From Cyclobacteriaceae bacterium (GTDB lineage Bacteria; Bacteroidota; Bacteroidia; Cytophagales; Cyclobacteriaceae): a DNA stretch of 64,000 nucleotides. Every line of letters begins with the position of its first letter. Position 1 is the first letter of the stretch. Positions 54,568-62,502 of this stretch are shown here, piece after piece. The stretch lies in assembly GCA_028285445.1 (NCBI GenBank), contig JANQPQ010000032.1, forward strand, positions 1 to 64,000, read 5' to 3'. The position numbers and the translations under genes are program-made. A model generated the notes under the pieces. That model was not told the DNA's origin, did not search any database, and saw only the letters and a list, made by a program, of their open reading frames with translations.

Positions 54568-55161
54568 ATGGCAGAAAACATACACCCGATATTCGATTCC
54601 ATCTTGAAACGAACTCAGCGCGAAAAATTGCTTGGGCAAAAAGCACTGGTTATTTGGCTTGTAGGTCTCTCTGGTTCGGGCAAGAGTACAATAGCAAGGG
54701 CCCTGGAAAATGCGTTGCATGAGGATGGTTACCTTACTATGTTACTGGATGGAGACAATCTTAGGGTAGGGCTCAACAGCAACCTGGGGTTTTCTGAGGC
54801 AGACCGGCAGGAGAATATACGACGCACGGCTGAGGTTGCCAGGTTAATTGCAGACTGCGGCGTAATAACCATTTGTTCCTTTATTACTCCAACAAATGAA
54901 TTGCGCAGGATGTCGGCAGAAATTATTGGAGAATCATACCACGAGGTATTTGTTAACTGCCCAATAGAAGTTTGTGAGGACCGAGATGTGAAAGGTATCT
55001 ATGCCAAAGCGAGAAACGGAGAAATAAAAAATTTTACAGGTATAGACGCCCCTTTCGAATCTCCCCAATCTCCTTTTCTCGAGTTGAAAACCGATGAACT
55101 GACCCTTCAAGAAAGTGTTAAAAGATTGTTCGACAAAATTATTCCCTTAGTTAAAAACTGA
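54568..55161 (+). CDS. cysC: Adenylyl-sulfate kinase
   Basis: This 197-residue kinase makes PAPS from APS and ATP. Walker A is 'GLSGSGKS' (33-40), followed by 'LLDGDNLRVGLNSNLGFS' and 'NIRRTAEVARL'. It is a free-standing CysC, not fused to CysN. The gene lies 1 base before cysD. No PAPS reductase (cysH) is seen in the window, so the PAPS may serve sulfation. Confidence 0.95.
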   Translation: MAENIHPIFDSILKRTQREKLLGQKALVIWLVGLSGSGKSTIARALENALHEDGYLTMLLDGDNLRVGLNSNLGFSEADRQENIRRTAEVARLIADCGVITICSFITPTNELRRMSAEIIGESYHEVFVNCPIEVCEDRDVKGIYAKARNGEIKNFTGIDAPFESPQSPFLELKTDELTLQESVKRLFDKIIPLVKN

Positions 55162-55162
55162 A

Positions 55163-56068
55163 ATGACAGCATATAACCTGACGCATATTGAGGAGTTAGA
55201 ATCAGAGGCTATTTATGTATTGCGTGAAGTGGCTTCCCAGTTTGAAAATCCAGCTTTGCTATTTTCCGGAGGCAAGGATTCCATTGTTGTAGCGTACCTG
55301 GCCCGGAAGGCCTTCTCTCCGGCTAAGATCCCATTTCCACTGGTGCACATCGATACCGGCCATAATTTTCCTGAAACGATAGAGTTCCGGGATGAATTTG
55401 TAAAAAGCATAAATGCGGAATTGGTGATTGGCTCCGTTCAGCAGTCGATAGACGAAGGGAAGGTGGTAGAAGAGAACGGCTACAATGCGAGCAGGAACCT
55501 GCTACAAACCACTACATTGCTAGATACTATCGAATCTTATAAGTTCGATGCCGCCATTGGTGGAGCTAGAAGAGATGAGGAAAAGGCCCGCGCGAAGGAA
55601 AGATTTTTCTCTCATAGAGACGAATTCGGACAGTGGGACCCGAAGAATCAACGGCCAGAGCTTTGGAACATTTTCAATGGCAGAAAGTCTTATGGAGAAA
55701 GCTTTAGAGTTTTTCCTATTAGCAACTGGACCGAAATGGACGTTTGGCAATATATTCTGCACGAAAAAATTGCATTACCAATGTTGTACTTCAGTCATGA
55801 ACGGGAATCATTTGTTAGAGATGGAGTAATTATGGCCGCTACAGAGTTTATACAGATGAAACCAGAGGAGGTTGTTGAAAAAAGGATTCTTCGCTTTAGA
55901 ACTATTGGGGATATGACCTGCACCGGTGCTACAGTTTCAAGTGCCGCCTCCATCGAGGAGATTATTGAAGAGATCGCAGCAACAAGAACCACAGAGCGCG
56001 GTACCCGGTCGGATGATAAAAGATCCGAAGCTGCGATGGAAGACAGGAAAAAAGAAGGTTATTTCTAG
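55163..56068 (+). CDS. cysD: Sulfate adenylyltransferase subunit 2
   Basis: This 301-residue subunit of ATP sulfurylase has the PP-loop 'SGGKDS' (35-40), 'IDTGHNFPETIEFRD', 'GGARRDEEKARAKER' and 'NWTEMDVWQYI'. It forms APS from sulfate and ATP together with the GTPase CysN. Length matches the family. The next gene, cysN, starts 11 bases downstream. Confidence 0.97.
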   Translation: MTAYNLTHIEELESEAIYVLREVASQFENPALLFSGGKDSIVVAYLARKAFSPAKIPFPLVHIDTGHNFPETIEFRDEFVKSINAELVIGSVQQSIDEGKVVEENGYNASRNLLQTTTLLDTIESYKFDAAIGGARRDEEKARAKERFFSHRDEFGQWDPKNQRPELWNIFNGRKSYGESFRVFPISNWTEMDVWQYILHEKIALPMLYFSHERESFVRDGVIMAATEFIQMKPEEVVEKRILRFRTIGDMTCTGATVSSAASIEEIIEEIAATRTTERGTRSDDKRSEAAMEDRKKEGYF

Positions 56069-56079
56069 TAGGAAGAATT

Positions 56080-57348
56080 ATGTCAGAGAATAACTCATAT
56101 ATGGGCATGGAACTGCTGAGGTTTACAACTGCAGGAAGTGTAGACGATGGCAAGAGTACGTTGATTGGTAGGTTGCTTTATGACTCCAAATCAATTTTTG
56201 AAGACCAGTACGAAGCAATTGAGGAAACGAGTAAACGCAAAGGAGATGAGCATGTTAACCTGGCCCTGCTTACCGACGGGTTGCGGGCAGAGAGGGAGCA
56301 AGGGATTACCATAGACGTAGCATACCGATATTTTGCAACTCCAAACCGGAAATTCATAATTGCTGATACTCCCGGGCATATCCAATATACCCGTAACATG
56401 GTCACTGGAGCTTCCACCGCAAATTTGGCGTTGATACTGGTCGATGCCAGAAATGGGGTGGTTGAGCAAACACACAGGCATACGTTTATAGCATCCGCTT
56501 TAGGAATACCGCACATAGTCTTCTGCATTAATAAAATGGATCTTGTCGACTATGAGGAATCTGTATTTATCAAGATCAGAAAGGAAATAGAATCGTTCTC
56601 CTCTAAGCTTGAAGTAAAAGATGTCAGGTTTATCCCTATCAGTGCTTTGCATGGAGATAACATTGTAAATGACTCCGAGCACATGCCATGGTATCGGGGT
56701 GGCACGCTGCTATACTTGTTGGAGAATATTCATATCGGAAGCGATCACAACCATATTGATTGTCGGTTTCCGGTTCAGCATGTAATCAGACCTCAATCGG
56801 ACGATTATCACGATTTCAGGGGCTACGCCGGCCGCATTGCCGGAGGTGTATTTAAGCGTGGTGACGAAGTGATGATATTGCCATCAGGTTTTACTTCACG
56901 CATAAAAGCAATAAGTAACCATAACAAGGAGCTCAAGGAGGCATTTGCGCCGCAATCAGTTTGTCTAACATTGGAAGATGACATAGATATTAGCCGTGGC
57001 GACATGATTGTAAGGGAGAATAACCAGCCAACAATTGGCCAGGATGTAGATGTTTTGGTGTGTTGGCTGAACCCAAGGCCCATGCAGCCAAGTGGCAAAT
57101 ATGCCGTGAAGCATACCACTAACGACGTAAGGTGTATTGTTAAAGAGATTTTGTATAAAGTAGATATCAATTCGTTGCATCGAGTAGAAGACGACAAACA
57201 GGTGGGGATGAATGACATTGCAAGGGTACGACTAAGAACTACTAAACCACTCTTCTTTGATCGCTACGCAAGAAATAGAATCACCGGCAGCCTTATTCTT
57301 ATCGATGAAGGAACAAATGAAACTGTTGGTGCTGCCATGGTTATTTGA
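56080..57348 (+). CDS. cysN: Sulfate adenylyltransferase subunit 1 (GTPase)
   Basis: This 422-residue translational-GTPase-like subunit couples GTP hydrolysis to APS formation. G1 is 'GSVDDGKST' (19-27), G3 is 'DTPGH' (96-100) and G4 is 'NKMD' (151-154), followed by two beta-barrel domains. It is the short form without a C-terminal kinase, consistent with the separate cysC gene. It ends the sulfate-activation unit. Confidence 0.96.
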   Translation: MSENNSYMGMELLRFTTAGSVDDGKSTLIGRLLYDSKSIFEDQYEAIEETSKRKGDEHVNLALLTDGLRAEREQGITIDVAYRYFATPNRKFIIADTPGHIQYTRNMVTGASTANLALILVDARNGVVEQTHRHTFIASALGIPHIVFCINKMDLVDYEESVFIKIRKEIESFSSKLEVKDVRFIPISALHGDNIVNDSEHMPWYRGGTLLYLLENIHIGSDHNHIDCRFPVQHVIRPQSDDYHDFRGYAGRIAGGVFKRGDEVMILPSGFTSRIKAISNHNKELKEAFAPQSVCLTLEDDIDISRGDMIVRENNQPTIGQDVDVLVCWLNPRPMQPSGKYAVKHTTNDVRCIVKEILYKVDINSLHRVEDDKQVGMNDIARVRLRTTKPLFFDRYARNRITGSLILIDEGTNETVGAAMVI

Positions 57349-57379
57349 TCGGGACCAAATCACTTTTGTTTTCATTTAA

Positions 57380-57410
57380 TTGCGCCTTGAAATCAGGCTT
57401 CATAATTTTG
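57380..57410 (+). promoter_or_regulatory. pheS promoter with the box four bases before the ATG
   Basis: TTG at 57380-57382, a 20-base spacer and TAATTTTG at 57403-57410 fit the Bacteroidota consensus. Only four bases (ccac) separate the box from the ATG at 57415, so the predicted start point is at or next to the start codon. The mRNA may be leaderless. Confidence 0.6.
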
Positions 57411-57414
57411 CCAC

Positions 57415-58455
57415 ATGGAAAACGTGGACAATCTTATTGCGGAAATCGACGGCTTCAAGGCTGAAAGTGCAGAGGACCTGGAGAGTTATCGCTTGCGATT
57501 TATCAGCAAGAAGGGTGTTGTAGGTGCCCTGTTCCAGGGACTCAAAGATGTTCCTAACGACCAGAAAAAGGAGGTAGGCCAAAAGTTTAATGCAGTTAAG
57601 CAGAAGGCTGAGGAAAAATTTCAGGAGTTGATTACTGAGTTGAAACAGAGAACTACTTCTGAGGCAAAGGCACCGGTTGATTTAACGCTTCCTCCTACCG
57701 GAATACCGCTTGGGTCAATTCACCCTTTGCGTGCTGCTCGCAATAGGATAATTGAGATTTTTGCCAGAATGGGTTTCAACGTGGCCGACGGACCAGAAGT
57801 GGAAGATGATTGGCACAATTTCACTGCACTGAATTTTCCCGAAAATCACCCGGCACGCGAAATGCAGGATACCTTCTTTGTGAAGAAAAATCCTGATGTG
57901 GTGCTGCGTACCCATACTTCTAATGTGCAAATACGCTTGATGGAGAATCAGAAACCTCCCATCAGGTCTATTATGCCGGGGAGAGTGTATCGCAATGAGG
58001 CAATTTCTGCCAGGGCACATTGTTTATTCCATCAGGTAGAGGGAATTTTTATTGACGAGAATGTCAGTTTTAGAGACCTCAAACAAACGCTTTATCATTT
58101 TGCAAAAGAGATGTTTGGCCAAGACACTCAAATTCGTTTTAGGCCATCATACTTCCCCTTTACTGAACCCAGTGCCGAAATGGATATTTCTTGCGGACTG
58201 AATTCTCCGGGAGAATGCGAACTATGTGGAGGTGCTAAAAATATTTGTAAGGGAACCGGTTGGGTCGAAATTCTAGGCTGTGGAATGGTTGACCCAAATG
58301 TATTGGAGAATTGTGGTATCGATTCTGAAAAATACACTGGCTTTGCATTCGGTATGGGTATTGAAAGGATCGCGCAGCTAAAGTATAACGTATCAGACAT
58401 CAGACTCTATTTTGAGAATGACGTTCGCTTCTTAAACCAGTTCAGAACAGAATAA
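57415..58455 (+). CDS. pheS: Phenylalanyl-tRNA synthetase alpha subunit
   Basis: This 346-residue class II synthetase subunit attaches phenylalanine to its tRNA together with PheT. An N-terminal coiled coil (about residues 1-90) is followed by the catalytic core with 'GSIHPLRAARNRI', 'RTHTSNVQIR', 'GRVYRNEAISARAH', 'FRPSYFPFTEPSAEMDI' and 'GFAFGMGIERIAQLKYN'. All expected motifs are present. pheT is not in the window. Its stop overlaps the start of the next gene by one base (TAATG). Confidence 0.97.
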   Translation: MENVDNLIAEIDGFKAESAEDLESYRLRFISKKGVVGALFQGLKDVPNDQKKEVGQKFNAVKQKAEEKFQELITELKQRTTSEAKAPVDLTLPPTGIPLGSIHPLRAARNRIIEIFARMGFNVADGPEVEDDWHNFTALNFPENHPAREMQDTFFVKKNPDVVLRTHTSNVQIRLMENQKPPIRSIMPGRVYRNEAISARAHCLFHQVEGIFIDENVSFRDLKQTLYHFAKEMFGQDTQIRFRPSYFPFTEPSAEMDISCGLNSPGECELCGGAKNICKGTGWVEILGCGMVDPNVLENCGIDSEKYTGFAFGMGIERIAQLKYNVSDIRLYFENDVRFLNQFRTE

Positions 58456-59309
58456 TGCCAATTGATGCGATTAAAACGGTAGGGGTAGTTGGCGCGGGCA
58501 CTATGGGTCAGGGAATCGCCCAGGTAAGCGCTATGGCCGGATATGCCTGCCTGCTATTTGATATAGACCCCGAAGCCACTGAAAAAGCATTGGCTAAAAT
58601 CGCCCAAAACTTAGATAAGGGGATTGAAAGAGGAAAGGTGACGGAAGAACTTAAGGAGAAAGCACTAGCAAACATTCAACTGCATTCCAACCTGGACGAC
58701 GTAAAGGCTGATTTGATTATTGAAGCAATTGTTGAAAAGTTAGAGATTAAGCAAGAGTTGTTTTCTAAGCTTGAGGAAGTTAACGACAAAGGCACGATAC
58801 TAGCCAGCAATACTTCATCCATACCCATTACGCAAATTGCCGCTAGTCTAAATCATCCCGAGAGGTTTTTGGGATTGCATTTTTTCAACCCCGCCCATAT
58901 AATGAAACTGGTCGAGGTGATATCAGGGGCAGCTACAAGTGAAGACACTGCTTCAGTAGCCAAAGCCTTTGCCGAAAAGATCGGTAAAGTGGCAGTGTTG
59001 GCGAATGACGCTCCCGGATTCATTGTGAATAGGGTGGCAAGGCATTACTATGTTGAGAGCTTGCTGCTCTTAGAAGAGAATGTCGCTTCCCACGAGCAGA
59101 TTGATCAACTATTGGAGTCTACAGGCTTTAAGATGGGCCCCTTTAAACTGATGGATCTAATTGGTGTAGATACGAACTACTCAGTAACAGAATCTATGTA
59201 TGGGCTGTTCAACTACGACAGCAAATTCAGACCGAGTAGAATTCAAAAGCAAAAAGTGGATGCGGGCCACCATGGTCGCAAATCAGGCAGGGGATTCTAC
59301 CAATACTAG
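58455..59309 (+). CDS. 3-hydroxybutyryl-CoA dehydrogenase
   Basis: This 284-residue 3-hydroxyacyl-CoA dehydrogenase has the NAD site 'GAGTMGQGIA' (13-22), the catalytic His H142 and Asn N145 in 'LHFFNPAHIMKLVEVI', and 'FIVNRVARHYYVESLLL'. It is a stand-alone dehydrogenase (no enoyl-CoA hydratase domain), as in butyrate, polyhydroxybutyrate or phenylacetate pathways. It is coupled to pheS by a one-base overlap, and its 3' end overlaps moxR by 4 bases in convergent orientation. Confidence 0.93.
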   Translation: MPIDAIKTVGVVGAGTMGQGIAQVSAMAGYACLLFDIDPEATEKALAKIAQNLDKGIERGKVTEELKEKALANIQLHSNLDDVKADLIIEAIVEKLEIKQELFSKLEEVNDKGTILASNTSSIPITQIAASLNHPERFLGLHFFNPAHIMKLVEVISGAATSEDTASVAKAFAEKIGKVAVLANDAPGFIVNRVARHYYVESLLLLEENVASHEQIDQLLESTGFKMGPFKLMDLIGVDTNYSVTESMYGLFNYDSKFRPSRIQKQKVDAGHHGRKSGRGFYQY

Positions 59310-60271
59310 AGCAAATCTTCAATTATCTTATCAACACCAACTCCTTCTGCTTCGGCTTTGAAGTTCCTCACAACCCTGTGTCTTAATGTAGGCTTGGCAA
59401 CTGCCTGAATATCTTCTATATCCGGGCTGTACTTTCCGTTCAATAATGCGTTGGCCTTAGCCCCAAGTACGAGATACTGAGACGCCCTTGGCCCAGCGCC
59501 CCACTCAAGAAAGTCGTTGGTAGTTTGAGGCGCTTTTTCAGTCCCCGGACGCGTTTTGTGAGCGAGTTCAACAGCGTATTCTACAACGTTATCCGCAACA
59601 GGCACTTTCCTTATGAGCCGCTGGTAGTTAAGAATTTCTTCACCAGATATTACCTTGTTTACCTCCGACAAAGATTCGCCAGTGGTGTCTTTTACTATAG
59701 TAACTTCTTGTTCGTAGGAGGGATACTCAAGTAAGATGTTGAACATGAATCGATCTAATTGAGCTTCAGGAAGTGGGTAGGTTCCTTCCTGCTCGATAGG
59801 GTTTTGAGTAGCAAGTACAAAGAAGGGCTTCTCCAACTGGAATGTATCTCCTGCTACAGTCACGGAATATTCCTGCATAGCTTCCAACAATGCAGCTTGC
59901 GTTTTCGGCGGGGTACGGTTTATCTCATCCGCCAGAATTATGTTGGCGAAGATCGGCCCTTTAATAAAATTGAAGTTCTTGTCTTTATCTAAGGTCTCAG
60001 CACCAAGAATGTCAGAGGGCATAAGATCTGGTGTAAACTGAATTCTGCTGAACTTAAGGTCTAAAGCTGAAGCAATGGTTTGAATGAGCAACGTTTTGGC
60101 AAGCCCGGGCACGCCCACGAGCAGGCAATGGCCCTGGCAAAATATTGAGGTAAGTACAAGCTTTACTACCTCATCTTGTCCCACAATTACATTCCCTATC
60201 TCCGATTTTAGTTTTTGGTATGCTACACTGAGTTGGTCAGCAGCTTCAACCTCATTAGTGATTTCGTTCAT
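59306..60271 (-). CDS. MoxR-family AAA ATPase
   Basis: This 321-residue AAA+ ATPase has Walker A 'GVPGLAKT' (53-60), Walker B 'IILADE' (111-116) with 'INRTPPKTQAALLEAMQE', sensor 1 'LATQNPIEQEG' and an arginine finger in 'LPEAQLDRFMF'. MoxR proteins are chaperone-like ATPases usually paired with VWA-domain and DUF58 proteins; those partners are not visible here and may lie elsewhere. It follows the SurA-like gene by 31 bases on the same strand. Confidence 0.94.
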   Translation of the reverse strand: MNEITNEVEAADQLSVAYQKLKSEIGNVIVGQDEVVKLVLTSIFCQGHCLLVGVPGLAKTLLIQTIASALDLKFSRIQFTPDLMPSDILGAETLDKDKNFNFIKGPIFANIILADEINRTPPKTQAALLEAMQEYSVTVAGDTFQLEKPFFVLATQNPIEQEGTYPLPEAQLDRFMFNILLEYPSYEQEVTIVKDTTGESLSEVNKVISGEEILNYQRLIRKVPVADNVVEYAVELAHKTRPGTEKAPQTTNDFLEWGAGPRASQYLVLGAKANALLNGKYSPDIEDIQAVAKPTLRHRVVRNFKAEAEGVGVDKIIEDLL

Positions 60272-60302
60272 ATTGTAAATATATACTTTGCTTGTACGCC
60301 CC

Positions 60303-61640
60303 CTACTTTAGGATGTTGCAGTTTTCGTAGGCTTTGTCAATATCGATAAATACCTCAAAACGGGCCTTGTCAAACCAGGTTAGAAGTACAGTATTCTTTT
60401 TCTCAGTTAAAGCCGCCGCTTGTATTCTTTGCCAATCATCTTTAAGATTTGCCTGATGCGGCTTTTGCTCATTTTTATAGTAAATGATTCTAACAGCGTC
60501 TTTGCCGTCTGGCAGTTTATACTCTTGGGCAGAGCTAATGGTGCCGATTTTCATAGTATCAAGTGCGAAGAATGTATTAGGATCCAGATTCTCAACTGAC
60601 ACCATGGGTGAGCCGGTGTCATCGGTAAGAAAACCGCCATTTGCGCCAGTGATTTTGTCGTCAGAAAGGTCCTTCGCGGTTTGCTCAAAAGCGATACTAT
60701 CTAGCTGGATTAGATTTCTAATGCTGTCCATTTCCTTTTTTGCTTGCGCAATGTCGCTTAGTGAGGGTTTGGGAGTTAACAAAATGTGCCTGGAGTTGTA
60801 GGCATTTCCCCTTCGCTCAATAAGCTGGATAAGGTGAAACCCAAAATCAGATTCCACCGGAAGCGAGAGTTCGCCTGGCTGTAAGGCCAAGGCAGCTGCT
60901 TCATACTCGGGAGCCAGTTCTCCTCTTTGAAAAAAGCCAAGCTCACCACCGGTTCTGGCCGCAATGGGTTCTTGAGAATACTGCTTTGCCAGTGTACCAA
61001 AGTTTTCTCCAGCAAGAAGCCTTTCTCTTAGGGAGAGAAGTGTTCTTCTTGCCTGGTCTTTCTGTGGTGCACCGACTTCAGGGTATTTTACTATTTGCCC
61101 AACCGTAACTGCTTTTGAGAAGTAAGGCAGACTATCACTTGGTATTTTCCTGAAAAACCGTTGGACTTCGGCAGGAGTAATTTCTACATCCTCGGCAATT
61201 TTAGTTTGCATACGTTGAATGAGCAGCTGCTCTTTCTCCTGCTCCCTCAGCTCTTCTTTGAATTCATCTATTGACTTGCCGTAGTACTCTTCTAATTTCT
61301 CTTCTGAACCTATCTGCGAGACAAAATATCGCATTTTGCGGTCAAGGCTCGATTCTACTTCGATATCCAAAACAGATACCGAATCAATTTCTGCTTTGGC
61401 AAGCAAGAGTTTACTTACCACTAGGTTTTCCAGCACCTGACACTTCGCTGCCTGCCCACTGCCCTGACCTTTCTGAATAAAATCCAGGTAAGCGATTTCT
61501 AACTCAGATTTAAGTATGATGTGATTATCTACCTTGGTAATTATCTCATCGATAACTACCCCTTCGCTCTCACTTTGGCCAAAACCCAAGCTTAATGAAG
61601 TGACTAGTAGTAAGCTAGTTACTATAGATCTCAAAATCAT
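60303..61640 (-). CDS. SurA-like periplasmic peptidyl-prolyl isomerase
   Basis: This 445-residue exported chaperone starts at the ATG at 61640 with a signal peptide ('SIVTSLLLVTSLSLGFGQS'). The N-terminal SurA-type helical domain contains 'VDNHIILKSELEIAYLDFI'. Two parvulin domains follow, the first with 'AKQYSQEPIAARTGGELGFF' and 'FGFHLIQL', the second with 'RHILLTP'. The in-frame ATG at 61682 would add 14 residues before the signal. It helps fold outer-membrane proteins in the periplasm. It overlaps the upstream lipoprotein gene by 26 bases. Confidence 0.92.
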   Translation of the reverse strand: MILRSIVTSLLLVTSLSLGFGQSESEGVVIDEIITKVDNHIILKSELEIAYLDFIQKGQGSGQAAKCQVLENLVVSKLLLAKAEIDSVSVLDIEVESSLDRKMRYFVSQIGSEEKLEEYYGKSIDEFKEELREQEKEQLLIQRMQTKIAEDVEITPAEVQRFFRKIPSDSLPYFSKAVTVGQIVKYPEVGAPQKDQARRTLLSLRERLLAGENFGTLAKQYSQEPIAARTGGELGFFQRGELAPEYEAAALALQPGELSLPVESDFGFHLIQLIERRGNAYNSRHILLTPKPSLSDIAQAKKEMDSIRNLIQLDSIAFEQTAKDLSDDKITGANGGFLTDDTGSPMVSVENLDPNTFFALDTMKIGTISSAQEYKLPDGKDAVRIIYYKNEQKPHQANLKDDWQRIQAAALTEKKNTVLLTWFDKARFEVFIDIDKAYENCNILK

Positions 61641-62502
61641 TGTTACTAATTGCTTTGTTAAAAACTTCCTTCTCCAATTCATCTACTAATTCTACTTTCC
61701 TTTTATTAACGATGATACTTCTAATTTGGTCTTCCACAAATTCTAGCGGTGAGATCTGATCAGATATTTTGTATTCATCAATTCGCAGGTAATATTGAAA
61801 TTGTTCGTCGTCAGACTCCACGTATTTATTACGTTTCAGAAAATCCACTTTGTTGGTAATAGCTGTAAGCGGAGTGTTCTTTATTATCTCATCAAAATTT
61901 ATCCATGTCGAATCCTCCAAAGAATAGCTGGCAGCAAACCTCAGGCAATAAGATTTTAATTCCTCCTCGTCTTCTACCTTGCTTGACCTGATTAAGAGCG
62001 GTAATCTACTTAGCTGCGGAGCTTCCTTTGATATCTTAACAAAGATCCCCCTTGTAATATTCTGTTTCAGCTCAAATTTATCGGTATTCTGCTCGTAATA
62101 AGCTTGTATTTCTTCGTCAGAGACCTCTTTATTCAACTGACCATTGACATATTGCTTCTCATATTCATATACCATCAACGCGTACCTATAGTCGAGTATT
62201 TTGCGCTGCAATTCGGCCTCATTAAACTCAATTTTTGAGGAGGCCTCTGCAATAAGCAGCTGTTTTTTTGCCCAGTTGTTAATATACCTTTCTACAAGAT
62301 TGGCACTGTCTTCGGGTGTAATATCGGAACTAACGATGCCTGTCAAATCCTCGGGGTAAAGAAAGTTGTCTTTAGCTCTTGCTATAGGGATAGATTGGGT
62401 TTCAGCGCTACTATTGTCTTCCTTTTTCATCTGTATGAAGTCACAACCGTACAGGGCAAGAATAACAATAATTAGTCCACTATTCCTGGCTGAGAATTTC
62501 AT
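61615..62502 (-). CDS. Lipoprotein, foldase-like without a recognisable parvulin domain
   Basis: This 295-residue lipoprotein has the lipobox 'LYGC' with C20 as the likely acylated residue. A helical region near 75-150 ('EAELQRKILDYRYALMVYEY', 'SDEEIQAYYEQNTDKFELK') resembles the SurA_N/foldase pattern, where 'YYEQNxxxF' leads into a rotamase domain. However, no parvulin 'GG.LG' motif is visible. It may be a chaperone-like partner of its two parvulin-containing neighbours. It overlaps both (23 and 26 bases). Confidence 0.8.
   Translation of the reverse strand: MKFSARNSGLIIVILALYGCDFIQMKKEDNSSAETQSIPIARAKDNFLYPEDLTGIVSSDITPEDSANLVERYINNWAKKQLLIAEASSKIEFNEAELQRKILDYRYALMVYEYEKQYVNGQLNKEVSDEEIQAYYEQNTDKFELKQNITRGIFVKISKEAPQLSRLPLLIRSSKVEDEEELKSYCLRFAASYSLEDSTWINFDEIIKNTPLTAITNKVDFLKRNKYVESDDEQFQYYLRIDEYKISDQISPLEFVEDQIRSIIVNKRKVELVDELEKEVFNKAISNNDFEIYSN

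Noticed and set aside
57348-57373. Possible terminator hairpin after cysN (ATTTG/CAAAT)
   Set aside because: The stem is only five A/T-rich pairs with a long loop, too weak to call.
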